From the NCBI RefSeq assembly GCF_014805625.2, contig NW_023998414.1:26807546-26871545 (forward strand): 64,000 bases of DNA, given 5' to 3'. Positions 25,520 through 38,722 of this stretch are shown here, in pieces. Under the pieces are notes generated by a model. It worked only from the letters and a program-made list of their open reading frames with translations. It ran no database searches and was not told the origin of the DNA. Positions within the stretch are counted from its first letter, which is position 1. Every line of letters starts with the position of its first letter. The DNA is from Glossina fuscipes (lineage: Eukaryota > Arthropoda > Insecta > Diptera > Glossinidae). A program made the translations under genes and the position numbers.

Positions 25520-25850
25520 GAGTGCATTATGTTTGTGCAGATGTTTGCAATGGACTCATCTCTTATTATATCGAACGATTTAGAGTCACTTTTTGAAAAG
25601 ATCTAAGCTTGTCTGTCCGTTTGTCTGCCTCTCGTCTTCTTTCCTTATGTTGAATCTACAGATCGCTATTTTTCGAGACCGAAGAGACCGAAGAAGAACG
25701 TACGCTATTGAAAATGGTTCGGATCGGACCAGTTTTTTCCACCACTTACCATATAAGGCATTGTTTTGAAAAGAAACTAAACCAAGGATTGTGGGCTTTT
25801 TAATGGAGGACGGGGTCCTAGTAAAGTGTTTTTACTTGTTTTCGTTTTTT
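25520..25850 (+). repeat. Dispersed gtccgtctgtc-type repeat, good copy
   Basis: Blocks in order: 'gtttgtgcagatgtttgcaa', 'ttattatatcgaacgattta', 'gatctaagcttgtctgtccg', 'ctattgaaaatggttcggat' and 'cggacca', 'accatataaggcattgtttt', ending in 'gtgtttttacttgttttc'. The middle block aligns almost perfectly with the reverse complement of 45599-45625, and the end word resembles the ends at 2683 and 15801. It lies only about 60 bp upstream of the recursive-splice-like site at 25908. Confidence 0.7.
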
Positions 25851-25879
25851 GTTTTTCTAATAGAATAAAACAATTAATT

Positions 25880-25914
25880 AATAATAATTATGTAATTTTT
25901 CTTTGCAGGTACGT
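25880..25914 (+). promoter_or_regulatory. Candidate recursive splice site (ratchet point) 1
   Basis: The + strand reads 'tgtaatttttctttgcag' directly followed by 'gtacgt'. The first part is a good 3' splice acceptor (pyrimidine tract plus CAG, ending 25908); the second is a good 5' donor starting at 25909. In Drosophila long introns, such abutting acceptor/donor pairs are zero-nucleotide exons used to remove an intron in steps. Seen: the motif. Known: ratchet points fit YnNCAG|GTRAGT-like sequence. Inferred: function here, because no flanking exon is visible in the window. Confidence 0.5.
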
Positions 25915-28116
25915 TTTGGTTTAAAATATATGAAATTATGAAAAAACAAACATATATATACATATTTTACTCGTAAGTATCACTAAGTAAATGCTTTAAA
26001 ATTTTGTCTGTCTAAAATATTTGCCACTATTTATAAAGATTATTTTCATTTCGCATTACAGGGCATTAATATGAGTTATATCGTATACAGTCACGCTTGC
26101 ACACAACGAATTCACTCATAATGATGTTCTACATATATATATATATTTTTTTTTTTTCTGTAATTTATGCGTGAAATGTATTTCCTTATGGGTGCGTTCG
26201 TATGCAGCATTTATTTATTTATTTATTTTTTTTTTTTTTTATTTCTCTCTCTCTCTTTAAAGTCCAACGTCAAACCACATAATGAGTATTTATTCTTTGC
26301 ATTCATTGCTGGGGCTAAGTGTAAAAGTTTTCCTATTTATAAACAAAGCATTTCTTTTATTTTAGAATATTGTACATATATACGCACATGTATGTATATA
26401 TACAATATATATTATATAAGGACACATAAACTTAGATGACTGGTGAAATGAAATTCTTTTTGAAAGCATTAACTATATGCGATATACGTAGCATATATAA
26501 TATGTAGCATTTGTTTAGATTTTATAAAAAGTCTTGAAATACTTTTCGTACCCATCAACAAGTACGTTACACTTCTTAAACTTGTTTATTTATGTAGCGT
26601 ACAGAAATATGAATCGGAAATCTTTTTTACACGGGACACCTGTTTTTTTATACAGCCTCAGTACTAGTACAATGTCTTATGCGTAAAACCATGATTGCCA
26701 CTTAGCTTGTCTAAGCACACACACATCTAGTCACCTCTATCGAAGAAAGTCTCCTCGCATTTGCTAATCCATTTCTCTATTGCATAAGGAATGTATTGAG
26801 ACGACATTTTTTACTGAATTTAGAAAAAACACTGCTAGAGTACTCTTTACCATGTGCGTCTGATTACATTCTCCTAACTTTCTGCGAGTTATTTTCATTC
26901 TTTTACTCGTTTGTAGAACACCGATGAAGAGTATAAGAGATCGAATATAATTCTCGTACTTGTGCGTGTTTCGGAATATTCTTGCGACAAACCTGTATAC
27001 ACCGACAATATCTTAAGGCAATAAACGAATATGACAAAATTTTTTTTTTTTTTTGTCAGCCACCACTTTATCAATCGAAATCATTTTTACGTTGCACATT
27101 TATTTGGCTTTGGGCATTACATGTATACAAATTTTCGCTTATTAAATCTCAACCATCTATTTGGTGTATTACGAAATGTGAATTGTGGATGTAAACGTAG
27201 GAGTGAGTAAAGCATTTGATTTGTCTCTCTCAGGTCTGCGATAGTGACCTTTTCGATATAAAACGGCAAATTGAAGGACGGACATTGCTAAAAAATACCT
27301 ACACTGCATTGAGTCTCTATACACATGTACAAATAACATAATTACTATATTAACAATATAATTAACGTCTATGGTCCTATGGCCTAACCTAATTTTGATA
27401 GTACGGATTTGAAAATATAAAGTAACAATTTTTCATGTTTTTGAAGACAACGATGCTGGAGGCTAACGGATACGCCCCTTTGCCGAAGATAATGTTCTTC
27501 TACGTTGTTTAATATAAAAGCGTTCCAATGGGTACTCACTCAACTGCCTAAACTCGCAATAGGGTTACTCGATTCAGATAAGATGATTGCATGCATTATA
27601 TACGATGCAGATAGAAAACTCATTCTAAGGCGATTGCAGCATATTTTTTATATTACATTTTGTCACTTGATTTTGAGAGAAATATTCACATCAATATTAA
27701 TTGTTGTCATTTTAGAAGAAGAAACACTTAATCATCTTACTGGGGGCTTACTATCCATTTCATGTTTTAAGAGGTAGATGATATTAGAGATTCAACCCAA
27801 AGCGGACAGTATACGTTCTTTTGTTTTTTTTTTTTTTATTTTTTTATTTTTTTATGTTCTTTGTATAAGTTAACTTTAGCATATATTAACCAGAATTGCT
27901 TATCGTTAAAACCCTTATCGTTAGGACTGTCAATTTTCGAAAATCAATTTACATTTTCCTGTAATTAATCATGTTACAAGTAAAGAGAGAACTTGTTTTC
28001 TTAAGCCTTTAAATTTATGCATAATGCTCTCTTCTATTATATACTGACTTATACAATAGTTGTTAAAAAAGAGGCGAACCCATAAATAATGTTGATAATG
28101 AGTTTTTTTATACTTG

Positions 28117-28150
<34 letters not shown>

Positions 28151-28872
28151 CTTTCAAGTCTCTTTAGTATCACTACATGATACATTTTAATAAAAATTAA
28201 CCAGGAGGATGTTGTTAAAGCACTAACGAAGATGCCTTTCCTCATACCGGTGTATATGTATATGAATTAAAAATACTAAGAAATTTTAGATTGTGTGGGA
28301 TTTGAAAAACTGTTAAAAAACTAGGCCTTTGCCTCATATATATTGTGGCATAAAGAAAAACAAAACTATGATGCTGTAGTTAAGTCAATCACTCAGTAGC
28401 TTACACTGAATTTCAACAGACTTGGTCTTTCCTTCTTCCAAAATATAATATTAATTTAAAATTCTAATTAAATTAAATGATTTTGTTCACTAAATAATTA
28501 GAATTAAGAATTTACAAATTAATACTAAATACTAAAAAAACAAATTTTTTTGTAAAACATTCTAAACAAACATGAGCCACTTCCCTTCACAGTTTTCTGA
28601 TCATGTGTATATAATATCATAGCAGAATTTCTCTTCCCTATAATTCAACGCAATAGAACTAAGAGAAGAATTTCTTGTCCCCTAAATGGAAAAGAGTAAA
28701 TGTAGTACTTTTATATAATCATTCTAAGTCCATATATTAAAATTTAGTATTCTGCGTAGGTTATTGGGAAACAAGTTGCTCTATAGTTATATGTTATAGG
28801 CTTTAGCTTCTGTTTTAGATCTTCTTTCTGGTCCTTTTTAAATATCTTAATTGCTTTGATCAATCAATATAC

Positions 28873-28903
<31 letters not shown>

Positions 28904-29749
28904 ATAAATGTAATAAATATAAATATATATATATATATATGTAATAAATGTATATATATATAAATGTATATATATATATATATATATACATATTAATTCG
29001 GTACATCATATATGTTTTTAACTTTAATTTATCGCCGAGTTAAAGTAACTACAAAAATTGTATTCGTCTATGGCAGGGTATAAAAACACCCACCACCCTT
29101 ATCTTAAATTATGAGTCAGGAAAAAAGCAAAGAAAAAACCATAAAAGTGTTCTCAGCTTGCGTTGCATTGTAGATGTCTCCTTTGAGTGACCTGATCCAT
29201 TTTTAATACTAACCTGCGTGCAACAACTTTCAATATTTTTGCCAAATTTGCAGCCCATGCCTTTATGTTTGCCATCAGTTTACCACATAAATCCGATCCA
29301 GAAATTAATATTAACTAGCAGTATATACTTCTTGCGGCTGTTGTGATAAATATACAGCGATACCTCATATAGAGTTTTTCAATACCAAAACTCCACAGGC
29401 TTTGTTCTGGCAAATAATCTACAAACCTAAGATAGTTATGAAATTATAATTTCGTTGTAGATATTACTTTAAAAGCAAGAGAAGAAAAAGGAATATATGG
29501 AGGAAGTTTTAAATAATTTACTTTGTATACTGAACGATGATATAAATCGATTGGAACGTTTTGTAAATCTAAAATTTGACTTGGCTTATGAGGATTTTCT
29601 TCATTTTTTTGATTAAATATATTCTATATGAAGTTAAACTCTTGCACTCAAACAGGGGAACCGTCCAAAGGTGTATTAAATTTGTCCTTATACCGCAAAA
29701 CTCGATAGCATTTATCAAATACATGCTTAATCACTGTTCAGCAATATTC
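25915..29749. other. Gene-free stretch with simple repeats
   Basis: No gene. T-runs occur around 26146-26240, followed by (CT)n near 26242-26258, at 27039-27054 and 27825-27850. An A-run is at 28119-28147, and a large compound TA tract at 28868-28992. 'gatgaagagtataagagatc' at 26923 resembles the end of the repeat at 24271. Short, poorly conserved pieces at 27230-27310 ('aaggacggacattgc') may be the same repeat reversed. The 90-codon frame at 27505-27777 (+) shows no recognisable domain. Confidence 0.5.
28868..28992. repeat. Compound (TA)n / TAATAAATG microsatellite
   Basis: About 125 bp of TA tract interrupted twice by 'gtaataaatgta' or 'aataaatgtaataaata', so the tract is a small higher-order repeat and not a pure dinucleotide run. 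Confidence 0.9.
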
Positions 29750-30020
29750 CAGCAATAGTCATCGCTGCGCTCTGTCCGTCCGGTCGTCCGTTTCGAGTTA
29801 TTTTTTCGACAGTTATTGAAACGTTTGCGGCGATTAAGCTGAGCCTACACGTACATAATTTTAATTGATGGCACAGATCGAATTTGAAATCGGACTTATT
29901 GGCCTAACAACAACATCCTAGGCAGACGAAAAAAAAAAAAGAAAAGTTTATTATCGATATGAAATAAAGGCGCTTGTCCGTAGTATCTGAAATTTCGGAG
30001 CAATAGTGGGTATGGTCTTA
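29750..30020 (+). repeat. Weak copy of dispersed gtccgtctgtc-type repeat
   Basis: Contains 'gctctgtccgtccggtcgtc' (about 29770) then 'gaatttgaaatcggact' (about 29879), the forward order of the family's core and 'aaatcgga' block. Much decayed. Confidence 0.4.
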
Positions 30021-32146
30021 TCTCCAAAAGCGAACGTTATAAAAAAGGAAATAAAAGTGAATTGTACAAATGGTCCCAATCGACTAACTGACACGACTAC
30101 AATTAATAAAATTTCAATTTTTCAATTTTAATCTAATGATTTAAGTGACCCAAATTTTGGGGGGAAATAACTACAGAGCTTTTTCATATTCCATTGCGTA
30201 ATGATTCATTAGTTGAAAGTTATTTTCAATTTAATTGAAATTTTTTAAAATAAATTTTTAAAAATTTTTCCCATAATTTTTATATGCAAATATTTTTTCC
30301 TCAATATTTTTATAATTAACTCCTTTTAAAGAATTTTCTGAAATTATTTACTAAACTTGACTAGCTTGACAATTTTCTCACTTATCGTTAGTTTGGCATC
30401 TGCCACTAGTACCAAAAATGGTATTTATACTATGTTTTAAGCATAAGCATTCAAATATAATACTCGTATCAGCGTTGAGAAAAAGGAAAAAATAAAAAAA
30501 ATAAAAAAGAGTTTAGTTATCTCTTTACATAAACAAGATGTTCATGTGCGAAAGGGAAGTATACGCAACTTAAACACGGTATAGCAATCACTGAAGGTAA
30601 ATGACAATAATCGATAGATAATACCAAATAAATGTTTTCAATGAAATGATATTCATTCTGCTTCAATTTATTTTCCGTCATCATTCATTTCGATTCTCTC
30701 TTGAAATGCTTACAAATGAAAAATGATTTTCTAAAGAAATGTTTATTAATTTATTATCTAGTATGGAGTTAAAGACTGCCGTCTAACTTAAATCATATAT
30801 CCTCGTCTCTATTAACATTTGAGGTCGCTACCTACCATTTAATCCGTTCCCTACTCGGCCAAAAGTAAATTAAAGGTTTAAAACTTTGCTAAGACATACT
30901 TCTTATGATACTTCTTAGTTTTAATGCTATTGCAATTTGACTTAAGCGTAAGTTAAGTTAGTTTACAAATTTTAAATGATTTTACATATATTTATGTATA
31001 TATTTATGTATGTATGTATATATGTATGTATGTATGTAAATCGTTAAAACATTGAAAAAAAAAAAAAGAACAGAAACTTGTGCTCATTTTAAGTCTATTT
31101 AATTGAAACTAACACTTTATCAATGATGATTACTCCTTTAGTATAAAGTGAAACTTAAAGTTTAGCGCACAAATTTAAAGCAAGAAAACAAGTCGAAATT
31201 TAATGATTATCTTGAAAACTTGCTGCAAGCGAAAAACAAAAAAAACAAAACAAAAAAAAAGACAAAAAAAGCTAAAGTCGCTACAAAAAAAATTAGGAGG
31301 GAAAAAGGAAAAGTAAAGAAGTAAAGAAGTGAACAATAGAGGTGAAAAATTTGACTGTCAAGATTACCACGAATTTTAGCCTAATACGAAACATTAGCCC
31401 GTCCATACACAGCCAAATAAAATGCAATTTCTTTTGTTTTTCTTTTGTTTTCGTTTTGCATAGAAGAATTAAGTGTAAGCCGTTTTTGCATAGGAAAAGG
31501 CAAGCGTTGATAGCGTTTAAGGTGAGGTTCAGGTGCAAAAAGGGTCATCTAAAGAAGCCACTATGAAAACCTCATAAAAAGCTATACAGATGGTATATGT
31601 TTTGTGGCCATTGATAATAATGCCATTAGAGGAAATCTAAGACATAACCATATAGATAGATACACAGCCTACGAATAAAAAGATACAATTTATGCAATAA
31701 TATATAAACTTATCATACGGACACTCCTTGATATTTATTTATTTATTTATTTTTTTTCTTCTTTTATTTCTTCTTCTTCTTCTTCTTATTGTGCTTCTTT
31801 TTCTTGTTGTCATATTTGGATGACATCACACTTTAAGTGCATCTTGTACCTTTTTTGTAAATCTTTGCAACATCATCATTGTTATTATTAAATTCTTTAT
31901 CGGAGTTTGGCGGTATAATAACTTTTTCATTTGCTTTGCAACAATCAAGACAACATATGCGTAGCTTGCTTTTTTCAACTTACAGAATATACAGTGTATA
32001 TGGATGTGTGCGTAAGTGTATGTGCATGGACCGTATGTGTGTATGCTTGCCTGTTTATCTTGATCATCTTCAGATGCATATTATATCCATGAATCTCTCG
32101 GCCTATCTCTACCCCGATATCGTAAACATTGAGATAAAAATTTAAA
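30021..32146. other. Gene-free stretch
   Basis: No gene. An (ATGT)n-like tract lies at 30985-31036, A-rich sequence with (AAAAC)-like blocks at 31230-31275, and pyrimidine/TTC-rich sequence at 31745-31805. An exact A-box-like word (cctactcggcca on +, near 30849) is present without a B-box; see rejected items. Confidence 0.5.
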
Positions 32147-32273
32147 GGCTTCCGGACAACTTAGATCATTAACTCGGCTATATTGAAAACTTTACCGCAC
32201 TTGAAATTTAAACCCACGACCATTGAGTTGTTAGTCGCGATCCTTTGCCTATTCGGCTACTTATGCGGGTCTA
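32147..32273 (-). mobile_element. tRNA-derived SINE-like element, copy 2
   Basis: Same family as 21785-21885. On - it reads AGACCCGCAT, then AGTAGCCGAATAGGCAA (A-box with one mismatch), then GTCGTGGGTTTAAATTTCAA (B-box decayed), then 'gtgcggtaaagttttca' and 'ccggaagcc' as in copy 1. The segment between the boxes is about 15 nt longer than in copy 1, with the word 'gatcgcgacta' that also appears in copy 3. This suggests copy 1 has a deletion there, or that two subfamilies exist. Confidence 0.7.
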
Positions 32274-33481
32274 ACAACAAATATCTATGTCCTAATACAT
32301 ATACCTATGACTAATATTTGCAAATTATGTCCTTTGTACAACACTTTCTTTTAAAGTGAATTATATAATGCGATCCTTTTGACGATCATTGTGTGAATAC
32401 TGCACTACTTATGTAAGTGGTAAAATACGATTTACCACCTACTGCACCAGGGTTCGTAGCTAAATCTTACTTACTGGTAGATGCCGGACGACTACTAACT
32501 AACTACTAAACTCTAAGAGCGATAAAGCTGATCAAAATTCGAGACAAGTAACCTGATAATTCAATACATGAAGTCTTTCAAATCTTTTGCCAACCGCGTG
32601 AATTGATGGACCGTTCTGTGCAATTTGCTGAGCTAATATTCGACCAATGTGACATGATCACGACTTCGTTCTCTCAATGAACTCATGGACATAAACTGAC
32701 GATGGAAGACTGTGCCAATTTGCAGCCATACTTCGCCAACAGCTTTTTCTTCCACCTTTCATGTAATTATGGTAATAGAAATACAATTACCCTTAAGTTG
32801 ACATATGTGTGGTGTCTTTTTTTCAAATTCTAAAGAGAACTTTTCTTATAAATTCAGTTCCACTATTTAGCGTAGCGCAGAATTGTTTTCATTCTATAGA
32901 TAGAATAGTGAATAGAATTAAAAAATTAAATATATAATGGTGGACTCAAGATTTGTGTGGAAGTAAATCAATATTGGATAACTTATCGAGACCTTACCAA
33001 AGATGCTAAATTTTTATTTTTCGGATAAAAGCATATATAATAAGTCAATAATAAACAGAAAAAAAAAAAAAAAACAAACCGCTGCTCGGGAAAAAAAATT
33101 ACGTTTATTAAATTTAAGACTGAAAGGCCTGCGTGGGTGAAAAACATAATTTTCCCAGCAAACTTACAGTACATCCCCAACTAAATCGCATCAATATTCT
33201 AAAATGAAGCCAAGTTAGAAACATAATTCTATGTAAGTTCTATAGCGTGCTTAATGACTTTTTTTATCCGAAAGCTTTCTTACGAGTAATGATCAACTTG
33301 CTTTCCGTGGGCGATATTTTACTGTTAGATGCAGTAGCAATCCCTGTTTAAAATAAGATATGCACAGCTGGTATATGCACCACCTCGTCTTTTTTGATGA
33401 GCGAACAAAATTATTCGTACACAAGAATGACGATAACGATCATAGGTTGATATAAGTGATGCCGATTTGCAAATATTGCTA

Positions 33482-33515
<34 letters not shown>

Positions 33516-36500
33516 CATAATCAAAGCATGAATATGGAATTGTTGAAAAATCAAAAAAACAAATGTCATGACTGTTCACGCCTACGTTTATAGAAGACAT
33601 ACCAAACCATAATCGTAAGATAATGGGCAATGTAAAGATATTAGCGGCAAGAAATTTATTTACCCAAAGCCGGATGAGAAAAGTCTTGGCTAACTCTAAT
33701 CGACACACACAGTATTAGGCGCAACTGAAAAGTTGGATTTCGCTCAGCGGAAATCTTTCCGGTATTCAGAGCCAACATATTTCGGAACATGGAAATTTTT
33801 AATAAATTTAATTAAATTTATTGTAGAATATTATCTACGATATTTATTAATTAGCAGCATCTCTTCGATTATTGGTCAAAAATTCAAAAAAAAAGAAGAC
33901 ATTTACATGATATTTATTCCCTGTCAGCTACATACGCTTTTTTAATGGTTGCTGGGTGGCAAGCTCCCTAAAAAGGAAAAATTTAAGGTCAAATTTACAG
34001 ACCAGGACAAGTTATGAAATCTTGAGATTTAGGAGGAAACTAAATTTTATTAAATTTTTACCTATTATGGATCGATATAATTTAATTCTGAGTCTTTTTT
34101 TTTTTTTTTTAGAAAAGGAAGATGGAGAAAAAAACTTGAAGTTAATATATAAGTCAACCTTATGGTCGGTATGAAGTTGTTTTTTTTTAGAGCTGAGGAG
34201 TAACCAGTTTTAAGACTTTCTCACTTGTTGCTATTAAGATTTGCGTCTGTGCAATGCAAATTACTTGTAAGAAGTAAAACGGCCCACGACTAAATATTAT
34301 TTTTTCTTCCTTTCGGTTTTCCTTTAACCGTATGATTAATTGTTTAAATATATTCTTTATTGTACTACCAGTGTTTCTATAAGCTTTAATAAATTGCATA
34401 ATGATTGTAGTGTAAAGTATAAGTATATGTATATGTATATATGTACATATATATATATATATAATATATTTTTTTTCATTTTAAATAAAATACAATTCGG
34501 GTGTGTGTGATTCCTTCTATATATGTGTGCGTATATGAATTTGTATAAGATACTCCCACATTCTTCAGTTAATCATAACTCTATATGTATTATTTTATTG
34601 TATTTTTTTTATTTATTTATTTTTTTTTCTTTGCGAAAGATTTCTAACATGGAAATTTTGATAACAATTTGACTCAGACTCTCACTGCAGGGAGCCCTTT
34701 TGCTAACGATATAATAAATTTTTTTTTTTTTTTTTTTTGTTCTCACTAAAAGTATATGAAGTTGTAAATGTAAGCATAAATTATTTATTCGAATGACCGT
34801 AACACTTATTCGTGTTTATATGATTTTAAAAATAAGTCAAAAAATATTTCAATCGATTTCTAATTCTCTCCTTTCGCATAAAATGGGTATGGCATTTAGT
34901 TGACATAACGCATGTCTTATTCGTTAAGTTATAAGTTCACCACTTAGTCTAGACTGGTTGCATAAATTGTAGCCATCATTTCATTCTAAGTGAACAAGAA
35001 CGAAAGCAATCTTCTTACTATAAATTGTCTTTATTTCTTCTGTAAATTAAAATAAAAATATCTGAAATAAATGATTGCGATATAAGGGTAAATGAGTTTT
35101 ATTTGTTTATTTCTAATATCGCATGCAATACCATATAATTGCTTTAATTAGCGTGGGATTATATGGCTAAGCCTGTCTCTCGTTTGGTAATTTATTGCAC
35201 TCATCGAATCGACTGATGGGGGTACATTGATTTCGTCACCCTGCTCGCATATTCAATTTCAATACATATGCATTCATTGAAACGATTGGGGCTAAATAAT
35301 TGATTATAAACAAATTTATTAGGTGTAGAAATAAGTTTCGTATCATTGATAGATGATACTTTCGTGATGAAAGTATTATCTTTAGGCCCTAAGACATAGT
35401 GCCGAGCATCTCGCTGATGTGCAAAGAACATCGATTTTTTCAGCTCGAATACACAAAAACCATAATTTGCACAAAGTATTACGTTCTTCATTTAAGGAGT
35501 GAAGAACGGCTAGTTAAAAAGTAGATGTGCTTCGTTAATTTGATCCAGCGAACCCTTAACATCTTTGACCGAATCGAATATTCATGATTCCTATTGTTCG
35601 GGAATATCAACTGGGTGTAGTGTGTTTTCCGTACATAACAAAACCATCAATAGAGAACACAACCAAGAACGGCTGGTGCAATTAAACATAACGCAAAAGC
35701 AGAAACAATCACGTTACGCCAACGGATATAATTATTCACACATGAATTCGACCAGAAAATATTCACAACATTGCGCTAAAAGATGCTACCTGCCTCCTCC
35801 TGCCTGCCGCACCAAAAATTACCGCTTTTGATTAACACTTGCTTCAATCAACGACTCATGCACGCTCTCTACAGCTCTTTTTATTTTTGCCTCAAAACCT
35901 AAAGAGAATATTTTCGTAAATAACTTTTTCTGAGCACGTAGCCGGAATAGAGTAGAGTGGAGAGAGAGAGAGACCTTTGTTTTTAAAGTTGCAAATGAGA
36001 TAAACACAATTTACACACCCAATAAAATAAATTGTAAATCAATACAATGCTATGAGTCAATTGAGTCAGTCTTTCTTAATTTACTTAGCCACACAATGCA
36101 GGCACACAACTGACTGCCATAACTTAACTATGAAAATAAATGAAAACGGATGGAATGGATTAAGTCCAAACAACTAAGAACCCAAACCAAAGCATTCGAA
36201 ATGCCTGATATTTTGCTTGCCAATCCTTGGCGTGATAACTTGGTATTTAGGTCTTTCAAATCTAAGAAATATTGGGGATGACATTTAGGTTACTATCTGT
36301 TATAAATCATCAGCAAAGACACTCTGCGTCAAGCTTGAACACTCTGTGTGACACAAAATTTTATGCATCGATTGCGATATCTGTGATGGATCCTTTGGCA
36401 TTGCGTACAAAAATGTTGGAAATTTGACGAAGATATTCTTTAACATTGACAGGAGCTATAGCAAAAATCAATTTATTATTTGACAATATTGTCCTTCTAT

Positions 36501-37599
36501 AAAGGAGCATTTGGAGAAACGGTAAGCAGACACCAAGTAATACACTGACAAAAGCTAAATATGTTCTCCACTTCCTTACCTCCTTGCGTATGGCGTATAA
36601 AGGTTTTTGTAGCTATCTATACTCTACACCACTCGTGACTAAAACATGCAACGCTCACAAGCTATCAATCGACTCGGAATCATTGTCGGAGCATATCTAT
36701 CCACCTGACGTCGTTTCAGCTGTATTTGTATTTAAACTACAGGTTGCAATTTTTAACATATTCTGACAAAATTTAATGCACTGACATAGCGACGGCCGAA
36801 GGATGACTCTGACTAAAAATGCATTAGATAGAAACGTCCTTACGTTCTTAAGATCACATATCATTAGGAATGGAATTTAATTTGATTTTCGAATTTATGT
36901 CAATATAGCTATTAACGGACCACATCCTCCTTTGGATAGGATATCAGGAATTTGCTCAGCTCATTTCTAATATACCTAAAAGGGAGAAATGCTTTAAAGT
37001 AAGCATAAAATTCAAGGTGATTTTGCTGACATGGCTGCTTCTATCTATCTGTTCCGCGGTATTTTCAATAAAGAATGCAAAGCGGTAACTTGCACGCTTG
37101 CATGCTTGATGTTAAAATGAAGGCAGATGTTAAGTGTGAACCGATAAAACTGTGAAAGAGCAATCATTTTAAGAAGACTTTATCGATATGTTATGAGGTA
37201 TGAGTTTTGTAAAGTTGAAAAAATACTGATCAGCAACATTGTAAGAAGTGCATAATCAAAGCGAATATAGTTTCCGTTTTGGTTTGACTTGTTTTCTTTT
37301 ATGACTTGAAAATTGATTCGAATGAATTTTAAAATGAGTTTATCCAATATCGTTAAACATCTTTGATAATTATTTTTAAAAATTGTTTTCGATTTTATTT
37401 GCAATCTTATGCTCACCCACGAGCGGGCAAGAACCAGTAGTATAAATGAATCAAAAAAAAAAAAAAATCTGTCAATTAATGTCATTGAATATTAAACTAA
37501 AAAATAATACAAAACCGTTTACAAAATGTTAACATGATGAAGTCACTGTTAACTGCCTGAAGTGAACGCTATACACAAACTATTCATTTATGCCAGAAT
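32274..37599. other. Gene-free stretch
   Basis: No gene. (TA)n at 33485-33513, T-runs at 34097-34111 and 34719-34739, (GA)n at 35959-35973. The 88-codon frame at 35565-35831 (+) and the 96-codon frame at 35201-35491 (-) have mixed composition but no motif I recognise and no plausible splice or start context. Confidence 0.5.
33485..33513. repeat. (TA)n microsatellite
   Basis: Uninterrupted TA tract of about 29 bp. Confidence 0.95.
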
Positions 37600-38611
37600 A
37601 TGTTGTGCTCTGTGAAAAACAGAAAATTCAAGACAAAAAAAAATAAATAAATAAATAAATAAAAACAGAAGAGAAAAACCAGAGGAAAATCAAACATGAA
37701 ACACTTGCTAACATTTTACGGACAACAAACTTATTCATGTATTGATGTTTAAATTAACATTCTTGCCAGTCATTTTGTGTTGCGGTGTATGATTGCGTAT
37801 ATGTGTGTGTATGTGTCTGTGAAACTACTACTGCTACCGCTGCTGTTGCTGCTGTTGCAACTTGACAATGTAAACGAAAACATAAATATACAAACAAACT
37901 GCATGTATAGCGAAGAAGAAATAAATAACAAAAATGCGAAAAAAAAAACAAAACAAAACAAAACAAAAAAAAAATGAAACTTTGTTTGAACCTCAATGCT
38001 TATTGGCGCGTTTTTCCTTGCCTCAGACTGAACACGGTATTCCCAATTTCCTGCTGATCGCTGCATTGTGGTTTTATGGATTTGTAGTGGCGGCTCTCTC
38101 TCTCTCTCTCTCTCATACTTGATAATCATACTTGATATGCAAAAAGCAATAAAAACAAAAAAAAAAAAATAAAAAAAAATACCAATCAAATGTCAATATC
38201 AACGCACATTTAGGCGATCTTCGCATACATTTTATTGTTGTTATTATTATCGAGAGTGGAATTGGAATGTCTGTTGTATTATATGCCGTGTCTTGTTTCT
38301 TAAGCTTTCTTAAATTGTCAGGTCTGGCTTTTATTATTTATCAAAAAGTTGTCATTTCGCGGACATTTGCATATATGCAAATACATTTAATGATTATGGT
38401 TAACATGCAGTTGCTTGTGAATACTTTTTGCTTGCTTGCAATGAATTATTCAAAAGTATCTGACAATGTTGACAAACAACAACAATAAATGATGGATACA
38501 GAGTATTTAGTAAATCCTTATAAATTAATTTCTTTCTTCATATTGGGTTGGCAATGCACAATTTTTCATAATCATTTACGGATAGTTTTGTAATTCCTCT
38601 ATAAAGGACTT

Positions 38612-38612
<1 letters not shown>

Positions 38613-38661
<49 letters not shown>

Positions 38662-38671
38662 NNNNNNNNNN

Positions 38672-38718
<47 letters not shown>
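38613..38718. repeat. (CT)n microsatellite containing an assembly gap
   Basis: Pure (CT)n on both sides of a 10-N gap, about 48 bp left and 47 bp right. Alternating CT/GA runs are GAGA-factor target sequence in flies and can form triplex DNA. The true length is unknown. Confidence 0.95.
38662..38671. other. Assembly gap of 10 N inside (CT)n
   Basis: Ten consecutive N, a placeholder length. The repeat on both sides explains why assembly failed. Confidence 0.99.

Positions 38719-38722
<4 letters not shown>

Noticed and set aside
30849..30860. Fourth SINE copy at an exact reverse A-box word
   Set aside because: No B-box and no shared tail or head words nearby; a 12-bp match alone is not enough.
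37770..38189. Longest open frame in the window (139 codons, -)
   Set aside because: It is built from poly-F, 'ERERERE' from (CT)n and poly-S from CTG triplets, and overlaps frames on both strands. Composition artefact.
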